A stretch of DNA of 64,000 nt from Nostoc carneum NIES-2107. Its GTDB lineage: Bacteria; Cyanobacteriota; Cyanobacteriia; Cyanobacteriales; Nostocaceae. The DNA lies in NCBI GenBank assembly GCA_002368155.1, contig AP018180.1:4657014-4721013 (forward strand), read 5' to 3'. Below, one piece after another: positions 9,410 to 18,578 of this stretch (the stretch's first letter is position 1; every line of letters starts with the position of its first letter). Both the position numbers and the translations under genes were made by a program. The notes below the pieces were generated by a model. The model made no database searches. It was not told the origin of the DNA and saw only the letters and a list, made by a program, of their open reading frames with translations.

Positions 9410-9647
9410 CGTAATCCCCTCTTCGAGTTAAGGTAATTGTTTCAAACTATGTACTAACTTATCAAAATGCTGACACATAGATAAAAAGAGTTTCGGGAAT
9501 TACTACAGCAGGGTTAACTAACACCGAAGTACCGTTTTTGTCCCTCCAAAATACTAAGTAGCATTTAATACTAACTAGATACGAAATTATTATAAAGATA
9601 CAATGTCTATTGTATGAATAGTTACTTATAGATAAGGACAAATCAAT

Positions 9648-10817
9648 ATGGGATTTGCTGAAGATATTGCCAAATTATCTGAACAAGTGCTGAAGCGAGC
9701 AGAAAAAGCTGTTGGTGAAGAAGCAACTAAGATGTCATTGATTGTGCCTTTTTTGAGTGTGCTTGGCTATGATGTTCACGATCCTAGCGAAGTAATGCCA
9801 GAATACATAGCAGATTTTGCAATTAAAAAGGCTGGACAGTTTGAAAAGGTAGATTATGCCTTAGCTATTAACGGTAGTATAGTCATGCTTGTAGAAGCAA
9901 AAGCCCGTGGTCAAAAAGCTGAGGCACATGATGGACAACTAAGCCGCTATTTCAATGGGCTTTTAAGCACAAAAATTGCGATTGTTACTAATGGGATTGA
10001 CTACCGCTTTTTTACTGATTTGCGTGACAAAAATGTCATGGATAAGGAACCATTTTTTGCTTTTAATATCCTTAATTATGATTTAAAAGATATTGAAAAT
10101 CTTAAATTCTTTCATCGTGAAAATTTTGACATCGCAGCTATTACCAGCCATGCTGAAGAGATGGTGTATGTTAAAGGAATGACTCAACTAGTTGGGAATA
10201 TTTTACGTTCTCCTTCTGACGAATTTGTTCGTTTCTTGTTGACAGAACTGGGTAAAGTTGCTCCTAGTTATGAACTACAAAGTCGAATTACCAACAAAGT
10301 TATTGAAAAGTTTCAGCCAATTGTCAAAAAGTCTATTCAAGCTAGTATAGTAGATTTGATGACTAGATCACTGAGTCAAGAAATGGCTCAACCTATAGAA
10401 TTTGAAGTAGAAAAAGAAATTGAAGAAGAGGAACAAGTACAAGATTTAGCAGATTCAAAAATAGTAACAACTGATGAAGAGTTAACTGCTTTTGAAAAAA
10501 TTAAAGCAATTACGCAAACCTCCAAAAATTACAAGTATGAAGTTAAGTACAAAGATACCGCTGCTTACTTTGGCATAAATATTGGAAAAACTACTTGGTG
10601 GTTTCTGAGACTTTATCTCTCTTCTAAGAAAAAAAGTTTTATTACTCGCTTAACGATAGATGAAGTCAAGTCTTTAGCACCAAGTTTTGAAGTTCAGGAA
10701 GTAACGGCTTCTTTAGGGGATGCTACATCAAAAGTCCTAATTTCTTCTATTAATGATTTTGATAAGCTTGGATCACTGATTCTTAGGTGTTATGAGGCTG
10801 AAGCGGCGAAACACTAA
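9648..10817 (+). CDS. Stand-alone type I restriction HsdR-N-like nuclease-domain protein
   Basis: A 389-residue protein resembling the N-terminal nuclease domain of type I restriction R subunits, but with no helicase part. A PD-(D/E)xK pattern can be read as Asp56 (YIADF), Asp69 (KVDYAL) and Glu83-x-Lys85 (LVEAKARG). The C-terminal third is acidic and then shows an alpha/beta region with no assigned family. No hsdM or hsdS gene is nearby, so it is an orphan that may act in defence, DNA repair or an unrelated role. The ATG follows a plausible AAGGA-type ribosome site (about 9636-9640). The nuclease fold is likely; the function is unknown. Confidence 0.65.
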   Translation: MGFAEDIAKLSEQVLKRAEKAVGEEATKMSLIVPFLSVLGYDVHDPSEVMPEYIADFAIKKAGQFEKVDYALAINGSIVMLVEAKARGQKAEAHDGQLSRYFNGLLSTKIAIVTNGIDYRFFTDLRDKNVMDKEPFFAFNILNYDLKDIENLKFFHRENFDIAAITSHAEEMVYVKGMTQLVGNILRSPSDEFVRFLLTELGKVAPSYELQSRITNKVIEKFQPIVKKSIQASIVDLMTRSLSQEMAQPIEFEVEKEIEEEEQVQDLADSKIVTTDEELTAFEKIKAITQTSKNYKYEVKYKDTAAYFGINIGKTTWWFLRLYLSSKKKSFITRLTIDEVKSLAPSFEVQEVTASLGDATSKVLISSINDFDKLGSLILRCYEAEAAKH

Positions 10818-11220
10818 CTATTTGTATACTAGACGGTGCGTTAGGCGCAAGAATAGTGATTTTGTGACCAATCATATCGAAAATCTGTGTCTAACACACC
10901 CTACATTAATTACTTGAATTACTTGATAGATAATCTTTTAAAGCTTACATCGCTTAGGAAAACTATTGGCCTATTAACAGGTCAGTAATCTAATAGTTAT
11001 GAAAACACTGGCAATGTTCTCCCTTTGGATAGAGGAAAAACTCCCTACTCGCGGTAGAGCCAACTCAATGATTACAAAGGTTATTCTGAATCATATCAAA
11101 GGCTGAGTAACAAATAAAACACAACTTAAAAAATCAAATTTTTCACATAAATGAAAAGTTTTGGTTAATGCAAAGTCTTGTTTGTCAATATTTCCTAGTC
11201 GAGGAGTGGAATAAAAGGTT
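10818..11220. other. Intergenic region containing a dispersed repeat fragment
   Basis: The only notable content is at about 10833-10912: GGTGCGTTAGGCGC, a roughly 45-base core, then a partial complement TAACACACCCTACATTAATT. It aligns with the inner part of the larger element at 24080-24332. Nothing else is recognised. A ribosome-site-like GGAG precedes the next ATG at about 11203. Confidence 0.55.
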
Positions 11221-11925
11221 ATGAATAATCCAGGCGATCGCGAAAGCTATCACAGTGAAAATAGGCAAGAATCTTATACAGATGCTAACGGTGAGACTCG
11301 TACTCACGTGCAGAGAACTACGGAAACAGTTAACAACCCAGGTAATTATAATTCCTATGGCAGTGGTTATGTAACCGGTCGCAACGCTGAACGCAGATAT
11401 CAAGAAGCTAATTTAGTAGAGCGTGATAATAGTAATACTGCTAATGGTTTATTGTTAGGTGTCATCCTAGCTTCTTTAGTGACCTTGGGTGCAGCCGCAT
11501 TCTGGTATTTCAACCAGCGTAACAATGAACCTGTGAACAATGCTGCGCCAGTATTCGTTCCTGTACCATCTAGTGCTAGTCCTTCCCCTGCTGCTAGTCA
11601 ATCTCCTCCAACAAAAACCACAATCATTGAAAGAACCAGAGAAGTACCTGTTGTAATTCCTCAGCAGTCTGCGCCTTCACAATCTGCGCCTTCACAACCA
11701 AATATTAATATTACTGTTCCATCTCAACGACCTGCTGCGGAAAGAGTTCCATCTGCATCGCCATCACCATCGATTCCCAGCAGCCAAAGTCCAACTGATA
11801 ACTCTTCGACTCAAGATAAGAGCAGCGATACACTGACAAATTCTCCACTTAAGGGAGCAGGTCAGTCAAACACTGACTCTAACAGTGGTACTTCGTCTTC
11901 TGGAGACAGTAAGACTGGTCAGTAG
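11221..11925 (+). CDS. Single-pass membrane protein with a proline/serine-rich tail, function unknown
   Basis: A 234-residue protein. It has a polar N-terminus of about 75 residues rich in Asn, Tyr and Arg, one hydrophobic helix (about residues 77-95, GLLLGVILASLVTLGAAAFW) and a long low-complexity tail of Ser, Pro and Gln with SPSP and QSAPSQSAPS repeats. The tail is probably outside the cytoplasm or cell-wall spanning. I do not recognise a family, and no neighbour suggests a role. Confidence 0.6.
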   Translation: MNNPGDRESYHSENRQESYTDANGETRTHVQRTTETVNNPGNYNSYGSGYVTGRNAERRYQEANLVERDNSNTANGLLLGVILASLVTLGAAAFWYFNQRNNEPVNNAAPVFVPVPSSASPSPAASQSPPTKTTIIERTREVPVVIPQQSAPSQSAPSQPNINITVPSQRPAAERVPSASPSPSIPSSQSPTDNSSTQDKSSDTLTNSPLKGAGQSNTDSNSGTSSSGDSKTGQ

Positions 11926-12583
11926 GTGTTTGTTGTTGGGGAAGGGGGAAGGGGGAAGGGGGAATGGGTAATTGGTTTTTGTTCTCCCTCATCTCCCTCA
12001 TCTCCTCTGTCTCTCAAACACCAAACCTCACTTATTAAGAAAAATTGCCAAAATGTTGCGGTAAATTAACAGCGATCAAGTTTGGTAAATATGTGGTTCA
12101 GTATGGAAAGTAGGTGCTACATTAAGAACAAGGTACAAAAAGGTTAAAAGTTCACCAACAAACCTTTCAATTAGAGCCTGTGCCTCCTGCTCTAATGTTC
12201 TCGCAATCACTGCTCAGTTGTAGCATCCATTGAAAGTGTTTTCGCCTTAATCTCATCGATAATCTTTTTGGAGGTGATCGAACGCACAGCCAGAAATGCC
12301 TGCCTAGTTGGATCAAGGATGCACAAATGGTTTCTGGAGAGAGCGATTGCGAAGATTGTTACAGTCCACATTAGTTGTAGCTATTTCCCTCTGAATTTTA
12401 GAATCTTCTCGAAACAATTGCATTTTTCATCAACCGCCTGAAGCTGCTGATATTCTCCCATCGTAGCTCTAGGCGGTTAAATGTGTTTAAAGGTTGACTA
12501 TGCAATGTTGGCTGTTGATAGTCAGAATGAAAAAATGTGCAGAGTTCCAGCAAGAGTATCCGAATAAATGAAATGTTTCTGGA
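11926..12583. other. Intergenic region: heptamer repeat, hairpin and a short open minus-strand frame
   Basis: 11938-11964 holds four GGGGGAA-type heptamers. On the minus strand, about 12355 down to 12207 is open for about 49 codons and reads like coding sequence (ILDPTRQAFLAVRSITSKK), but it has no good start, so it may be a gene remnant. At 12428-12480 the arms AACCGCCT and AGGCGGTT form a perfect 8-bp stem with a loop of about 35 bases. No known RNA family was recognised. Confidence 0.4.
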
Positions 12584-13417
12584 CTATTCACGAATTAAGG
12601 TAATTACAGTTACTTCTGGCGGACAAAATAAGCGTCCTGGTCGATAAGTTCCTAAGCCACGATTGATATATAACTGATTACTACCAACTTTGTGAAATCC
12701 TTGCGCCCATTCCCAATATCGCACTACTTTAGAGAAATCTCCTAGGAAAAAAGATACCCAACTCCGCAATTTTTTGGGTAGTTTCTTCAACAGCTTTTTA
12801 TAATGAAACACCAAAGGGCCAATACCTGGTATGACTATATGACCTCCGTGAGTATGACCAGATAGCTGTAAATCTACTCGCCATTGTTGCAATATCTTAG
12901 CAGTATCGGGGTTATGAGATAAAACAATGCGGGGTGTGGCGGAGTCTACTTGATTCATGATTGGTGCTGGTTTAAATTCTCTTGACCAATAATCAGCTAA
13001 TCCGATCAATGGTAATTCTGTGCCTACAGGATAAGCGATTTCGTTCCACAAGACATTAACTCCAATGTTAGTAAATGCATCTGTGACTTCTGCTTTGGAG
13101 TGACTGTAATGGATGTCATGGTTACCAAGTATGGCATATACTCCATAACGACTTTCTAGATATTTGAGACGTTGAGTTAATTTATGAATCGGAGTCGGAT
13201 CGTCTGTTACATAGTCACCAGTTAAGACTACTACATCAGGTTCGGCTTCATTACTCAGTGCGATCGCTTCTTCTAACATTTCATCCGATAATCGCAAACC
13301 ATCGTAATGAAAATCTGATAACTGAACTAACTTTAAGCCTTCTAAAGATACAGGTAAGTCTCTAATCTTAACCGTTAGTTTATCTACTCTTAAATGTCCT
13401 GTAAATAACCAGTGCAT
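12584..13417 (-). CDS. Calcineurin-like metallophosphoesterase (YaeI-type), copy 1
   Basis: A 277-residue phosphoesterase with the full metal-binding set: SDFHYD (about residues 34-39), LTGDYV (about 64-69), GNHD (about 97-100), SHNPD (about 166-170) and GHTHGG (about 186-191). The family hydrolyses phosphodiesters, and YaeI-type members have been linked to lipid or cell-envelope substrates; the substrate here is unknown. It is a close paralogue of the gene at 13656-14486, with the same strand, length and motifs, so the pair arose by tandem duplication. The 238-bp spacer suggests separate promoters. Confidence 0.85.
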   Translation of the reverse strand: MHWLFTGHLRVDKLTVKIRDLPVSLEGLKLVQLSDFHYDGLRLSDEMLEEAIALSNEAEPDVVVLTGDYVTDDPTPIHKLTQRLKYLESRYGVYAILGNHDIHYSHSKAEVTDAFTNIGVNVLWNEIAYPVGTELPLIGLADYWSREFKPAPIMNQVDSATPRIVLSHNPDTAKILQQWRVDLQLSGHTHGGHIVIPGIGPLVFHYKKLLKKLPKKLRSWVSFFLGDFSKVVRYWEWAQGFHKVGSNQLYINRGLGTYRPGRLFCPPEVTVITLIRE

Positions 13418-13655
13418 AACTTAATAGACACTCCTCATAGCAGCGCTTACAGCTTACCAAAAAATAAAATATATCTTAAATTAAGAATTCTTTAGAATGG
13501 GTATCAATACTTGATAGTTAAAATGTTGACAGTTGACTGCTGACTGTTGACTGGTAATGAGTATCTGTTTTAGCTTAAATAAAGATTGGTGTTTGCTTGA
13601 GCAAAATTCAATCTATTTAATTAAATTAATATTTTGGCTGCAATTTATTTAAAAA

Positions 13656-14486
13656 TTACTGACTTTGGAGGGTGATGATAGTAACTTCTGGTTGACAAAA
13701 TAAACGTCCAGGTAAATAAGTTCCTAACCCACGATTAACATATAATTGATTTTTGCCTATTTGATGTAAACCCTGTGACCATTCCCAATGACGTACTGTA
13801 TAGTTACTCACTTGTAAAAATGGCATGAATTGGCGCACTTTTTTAGGAATTTTTTGCACAATTTTTCTGTAATATACTAATGCTGGGCCAAATCCGGGAA
13901 TTACGATTTGACCACCATGAGTATGACCAGATAATTGCAAATCTACACGCCACGCTTGCAATAATTCTGCAGTATCAGGGTTGTGAGATAGTACAATCCG
14001 AGGAATATCAGGATCTAGCTGATTCATGACTGGTACAGGGTTAAATTCTCGTGAGTAACGATCTGCTAACCCTACTAATGGCAATTCTCTTCCTAAGGGA
14101 TAAGCAATGTCATTCCAAAGAACAGGAACACCAATTTTATTGAAAGCATCTGTAATTTCTGGTCTTGAGTGTTTATAACATATATCGTGATTGCCCAGGA
14201 TGGCATAAATACCTGCACGACTTTGGAGATTTTTCAGCCTTAGCACTAGCCTGTGAATTGGTTCTGGGCTTCTGTTGACATAGTCTCCAGTCAATAAGAC
14301 TAAATCTGGTTGGGCTTGGTTGCTAACTGCGATCGCCTGTTCTAACATCGCTTCCGATAGCCCAAAACCATCGTAATGAAAATCTGACATCTGCACCAGC
14401 TTTTTACCTTTTAAAGATGCAGGTAAGTCTGTAATCTTAACCGTCAATTTTTCTGTACTCAACGGCCCAGATAGTAACCAGTGCAT
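13656..14486 (-). CDS. Calcineurin-like metallophosphoesterase (YaeI-type), copy 2
   Basis: A 276-residue paralogue of the downstream gene. It keeps all metal ligands: SDFHYD, LTGDYV, GNHD, SHNPD and GHTHGG, at nearly the same positions. The two differ mostly around residues 200-245, after the last motif, where substrate specificity could diverge. The N-terminus MHWLLSGPL matches the MHWLFTGHL of copy 1, which supports both starts. Two active-looking copies suggest related but distinct substrates. Confidence 0.85.
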   Translation of the reverse strand: MHWLLSGPLSTEKLTVKITDLPASLKGKKLVQMSDFHYDGFGLSEAMLEQAIAVSNQAQPDLVLLTGDYVNRSPEPIHRLVLRLKNLQSRAGIYAILGNHDICYKHSRPEITDAFNKIGVPVLWNDIAYPLGRELPLVGLADRYSREFNPVPVMNQLDPDIPRIVLSHNPDTAELLQAWRVDLQLSGHTHGGQIVIPGFGPALVYYRKIVQKIPKKVRQFMPFLQVSNYTVRHWEWSQGLHQIGKNQLYVNRGLGTYLPGRLFCQPEVTIITLQSQ

Positions 14487-14645
14487 AGCGCGCTTAATAA
14501 TCCTAACTATTAGCGCTTATAGCTTAACTAAAAATTCTGCGATCGCCTGTTCAACTGAAACAACTTCTTGAAAACTTCATGAATTATCTAATTTATTTAC
14601 GTATTTGTACTTAATATAGTTTATAGAATCTGAAGATTGCAGGAA

Positions 14646-15842
14646 TTAACTGAGTTGAATTCTCTTGATGATGACGACGCAACCAGCTGTGATGAAAAAA
14701 GCTAATTCAGAGAGCAAGAAAGCAAGTAATGATGTAAAAAACTCATATTTAATTAAAATTGCGACTATAGCAGTAGCGCCAGCACCACCACCAAAATATA
14801 AACCAGTGGCTAAACCTGCTTGCTGTGGAGAAACTTTTCCTAAACAGAAAGGAATCATGCTGACTAAAAGTAGCCCATAGCTAACACCAAAACCAAGTAT
14901 ATAAGCTACGACTAAATTATCAATATCGTTTAATAATGCCAGTCCCATTAAACCTGTCATTGAGCCTAAGCCTAGTAACAAGACTTTATTAGTACCTATT
15001 TGGGCTGTCAATTCTCCCAAAATTACTGAGGACATTGCAGATACTAAAAGTATGCCAGAGGTAATAAATTCTAGCCTGAGTCCGGGTAGTTGAGCTTGTA
15101 GGACTTGGGGGAACATTGACATGAGCAGATTGACTTCTAATCCTGCTCCTAAGCCAATCACAAATATTAAAAATAATAATAAAGCAGGAGCGTTAGGGGA
15201 TAAATCTTCATTGAGAGGATATTGAGTTAAAGAATATGGGGGAGTAAGCGATCGCAAAATATATGCACCTATCACTAAGGCGATCGCACCTAATAGAAAG
15301 GTAATCGATGCGCCGATACTATTCATAAATTTATGGAAAAATGGCCCAATCGCCCCAATCAAGCCAAAGACAAATACTAAAACCGCATTAGCTTGTGGTA
15401 ATTCTGTCACTGGTGCTAACTGTGTGAGTAGTGCGATCGCAGGGCCACGAAAAACAATCATTGCAATCACCCAAACTGTCATCAGTACAGGAATTAACCA
15501 ACGTCCACCCCCTTGTAAATTTTGTTCCATTAACAGCGATAGAACCACGAAAATCAACCCCGCCAGAATTACCCCTACACTAATCATGGGTAGGCGATTA
15601 CCCCAGCGTTGCTGAATGCTATCGGAAAATCTTCCCACAAAAGGTTCGATAAATGTAGCGAGTAACCCTTGGATTATCCCCAGCCAAGCAGCTAATTCTC
15701 CAAATTTGAGTTTCTGTAAAATTTTTGGTTGATAAAAACTATAAGCCATCCAACTGAGCATGATTGCGGCTAGTAAAGCCGCTAATCCCCAAACTTGTCG
15801 CCATAAAATTTCAGTCGGACGGGAATCGAAAGATTTAACCAT
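14646..15842 (-). CDS. MFS transporter, function unknown
   Basis: A 398-residue integral membrane protein with about 12 predicted helices and a loop signature after helix 2 (EPFVGRFSDSIQQRWGNR, about residues 62-79) like that of the sugar/cation-symporter or SLC45-like branch of the major facilitator superfamily. The substrate cannot be called. It stands alone between the phosphoesterases and a long intergenic region. Confidence 0.75.
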   Translation of the reverse strand: MVKSFDSRPTEILWRQVWGLAALLAAIMLSWMAYSFYQPKILQKLKFGELAAWLGIIQGLLATFIEPFVGRFSDSIQQRWGNRLPMISVGVILAGLIFVVLSLLMEQNLQGGGRWLIPVLMTVWVIAMIVFRGPAIALLTQLAPVTELPQANAVLVFVFGLIGAIGPFFHKFMNSIGASITFLLGAIALVIGAYILRSLTPPYSLTQYPLNEDLSPNAPALLLFLIFVIGLGAGLEVNLLMSMFPQVLQAQLPGLRLEFITSGILLVSAMSSVILGELTAQIGTNKVLLLGLGSMTGLMGLALLNDIDNLVVAYILGFGVSYGLLLVSMIPFCLGKVSPQQAGLATGLYFGGGAGATAIVAILIKYEFFTSLLAFLLSELAFFITAGCVVIIKRIQLS

Positions 15843-16690
15843 GCTTTTGTTTTACTCTTTTATATCAGCGGTGCGATTTTAGGACAAGTCTGATAGGAAA
15901 AAAGGCATGATAAATTGCATTATTCTGGGGTAAGCCAGGTATTCAGGAAAACGAGGCAAAGGTAAATAACCAATGACAAATAATTATTGTTTGTCAGTCA
16001 AGAACAAACAACTTATCCCATCAGCAAAGATATTTTGCCTGAATTAAAGTATTATTTTTAACTATGGCTTGTGATTATAACCGTGACTCTACAGAAGAGC
16101 CAAGGGTGAAATCTCCTCAATTACTTGCTGTGCGATCAATTATTTTTATTCTATAACCGTTGTGCTAAAACCACACAGGGGTTAAACCTAACATTGTCAA
16201 GTAATTTTATTTATAAATTTATGGTTTTGTTTTGTATTAGGTACTATGAATTATAGATTCTAAATTCAAAAGTCAAATAATTCTAATGTTTGCCATATAA
16301 GGAAATTTCAAATCATCTATGGTTATCAAAAAGTCAAAATAAAATAGGAACTAGGAAATTGAGAGGCTATTTATAAGGTAAATATTAAGTAGGGGAGCCA
16401 CTGCGTTGTGTTAAGGCTGTGCTGGGATTTTAGAACTTAAGAGAGTGAGATAATTAGCCGTAACGTACCATCTTTCTCTGTGCGTTATAGCAACGCTTAA
16501 CGCACCCTACTGGCGTGGCAAGCCTTAAATGTTGCAATAGAAATTTAGTTTTATCCGCTTTTATCTGCGGGTAATTTTTTCTAATCTAATGCCTCATTTT
16601 AGTCTAGACACGCTACTACAATTTAAGGTTTACTTTATAACCAAAATTAAAATTAACATTTACAATTTATAGCGATAAAGCGCAAATTTT
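15843..16690. other. Long intergenic region, about half of it a MITE-like element
   Basis: From 15843 to 16360 I see no gene or RNA structure, only AT-rich sequence with short repeats such as TAATTATTGTTTGTCAGTC. The rest is the dispersed element listed at 16361-16643. No ORF of convincing composition occurs on either strand. Confidence 0.5.
16361..16643. repeat. MITE-like dispersed element, divergent copy of 24080-24332
   Basis: It begins GAGAGGCTATTTATAAGGTA, continues with TTAAGTAGGGGAGCCACTGC, and later has TTAGCCGTAACG and AACGCACCCTAC. It ends with GGTTTACTTTATAACC, a partial complement of the start. The same blocks in the same order occur at 24080-24332. It is non-coding and probably mobilised by a transposase elsewhere. 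Confidence 0.6.
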
Positions 16691-18052
16691 TTATTGTGGA
16701 TGAGGACGGACGCACTTTAAAGAGTTAGGATCGTTGTAGTCATGGTGGCTAGCTTTATATTTATCTGGGTATTTCATTTTGCAATAAGCATCTAAGTTCA
16801 TACCCACTCGTTTGATTTCATGCTGCTTCGGTGCGGGTACTGCAAATGGGTAATTACCTGGGGTTGGTTTTAGTCTATATAAACAAACCCAACGAAATAC
16901 AGGCCAAACGTCTGTGTATTCATCTTCATAGTATGGCCCTTTTTTTTCGATATTTTCTATACCATCTAGTTGAGCTTCAGGTATATCTTGATAAATCAAG
17001 TTACTATTACAAACATCTTGCAAATCGATTTTTACTTCATTGGTATTTTGATTAGCTCTATCTGTAATTATTTTCTGAAGAATTGGCCAACAAGCAAATA
17101 TAGCATTAATAGATAGCGATAAACTTAAAATAATGGTTGTAATTAAAGGATATCGATATATGTATTTTGTATAGGCACGATAACCATTTAATTGGGTTGG
17201 CGGTATAGCAGATACTACTTTAGTTATTTGAGTAAGTTCTATCAAAGCCTCTGTAGCTGATTGATAGCGGTTTTCAAAATTCCGACATACCATTTTGTTG
17301 AGAAATGAAGCTAGAGAGTTGCTGACATTTGGTGCATGTTTGCGCCAGATAATTTCTCCTGAAGAGTTTTTTTCTAGATTTCTAGGGGGAATACCAGTTA
17401 TAGCTTGAATTGCTAACACTCCAAGAGCATAAATATCACTACATAATTCGGGACGACCTTCTTCTTGTTCAATAGGTATGTAACCAGGAGTACCAATACT
17501 ACGAGTGATACTGCCACTTGTGTTATCTTCATTCACTTCTAAGGTGCTAATTTCCTTAACTGACCCAAAATCAATTAGAACAATTTTCTTATCCGAGGAT
17601 CGCCGAATTAAATTTGATGGTTTAATATCTCGATGAATAACGTTTTCTTGATGCACTAGCGCTAAAACTTCAAGAATATCTTGTAGTAAAGCAATTACTT
17701 TATTTTCATTTAAGGCATGATATGGAATAATTTCTGATGTTAAATCTTTTCCGTCTATGAATTCCTGAACTAAATAGAATTCTTCATTTTCTTCAAAATA
17801 GGCAAATAATTCTGGAATCTGATCGTATTTTTTGCCTAGTCGTTCCAAAACTATCGCTTCTCGTTCAAATAATTTACTAGCGTATGGCAAAGTATGTGGA
17901 TCATGTCTGCGTAAACTTAGTTGTTTAACTACCAATTTACAATGGTTTAGTCGGTCTTTATCAACAGCCAAATAAGTAATACCAAATCCACCGCTTCCTA
18001 GACGCTCTTGAATGCAGTAGTGCCCTCTGAGTATTGTCCCATTTTGAAGCAT
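16691..18052 (-). CDS. Serine/threonine protein kinase with C-terminal membrane segment
   Basis: About 453 residues. The kinase domain covers about residues 7-270: glycine loop LGSGGFGITYLA, VVKQL lysine, HRDIKPSNL catalytic loop, IDFGSVK, then GTPGYIPIEQ activation segment. One hydrophobic helix (about 300-322) follows, then an outer domain of about 130 residues with several cysteines and no family I recognise. This is a typical cyanobacterial Hanks-type receptor kinase. The frame opens 14 codons earlier at 18094, but GATGGAG eight bases before the ATG at 18052 favours that start, which also fits the family N-terminus MLQNGTILRG. Confidence 0.88.
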   Translation of the reverse strand: MLQNGTILRGHYCIQERLGSGGFGITYLAVDKDRLNHCKLVVKQLSLRRHDPHTLPYASKLFEREAIVLERLGKKYDQIPELFAYFEENEEFYLVQEFIDGKDLTSEIIPYHALNENKVIALLQDILEVLALVHQENVIHRDIKPSNLIRRSSDKKIVLIDFGSVKEISTLEVNEDNTSGSITRSIGTPGYIPIEQEEGRPELCSDIYALGVLAIQAITGIPPRNLEKNSSGEIIWRKHAPNVSNSLASFLNKMVCRNFENRYQSATEALIELTQITKVVSAIPPTQLNGYRAYTKYIYRYPLITTIILSLSLSINAIFACWPILQKIITDRANQNTNEVKIDLQDVCNSNLIYQDIPEAQLDGIENIEKKGPYYEDEYTDVWPVFRWVCLYRLKPTPGNYPFAVPAPKQHEIKRVGMNLDAYCKMKYPDKYKASHHDYNDPNSLKCVRPHPQ

Positions 18053-18578
18053 ATTAGTATCTCCATCTACTAGTAGTTTTTTGTTGCACCACACTATAGA
18101 TTAAAAGTGACCTGTTGGTTATTCTTTTAAGCTTTATATAGCTGGAATTTACTAGACAACAAAGCTAACAACAATTAACTTAGGCATTGAAAGCATTATT
18201 TTCCAATTCTGGTTGTAAATTATTTTTTATATTGGTAGTGTATTTCACTTCAAAGTGTTATCCAACTTTTACAAAAAAGTTGAGAAAATAGTGATTTATA
18301 AGCGGGCTTTAAAGGATATACCAGTAGTCCAGCACCAATAAACTGAATTCTATTAGGAATATTAAAGGAAAAGGCGAAAATTGAAAAACTTTTCCTTTTT
18401 CTTAATACAAAAATTTACATGTTAGGATTTTATAACAATACTTGCTCAGTGATTTAAATGATTTTTGCCGACAACACCAATTTTGTATAAATACTTAATT
18501 TTTAGTCAGAAGTGAGCAAAATCAAAAGAGGTTTTTGAACACAGCAATGTATTGATGAAAGTTAAACAGCAGATGTCA
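18053..18578. other. Intergenic region, AT-rich, one hairpin
   Basis: Apart from the hairpin at 18364-18400, nothing is recognised. It contains the kinase promoter region (minus strand) and the downstream region of the carotenoid-isomerase-like gene. Confidence 0.45.
18364..18400. terminator. Terminator-like hairpin
   Basis: AAAGGAAAAG and CTTTTCCTTT form a perfect 10-bp stem around a 15-base loop. TTTTT follows on the plus strand. For the gene at 18579 (minus strand) the hairpin lies about 180 bases past the stop but lacks a T run in that direction, so its assignment is uncertain. Confidence 0.4.

Noticed and set aside
9648-10817. Prophage or complete restriction-modification system around the HsdR-N-like gene
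   Set aside because: No methyltransferase, specificity subunit, integrase or phage structural gene lies nearby.
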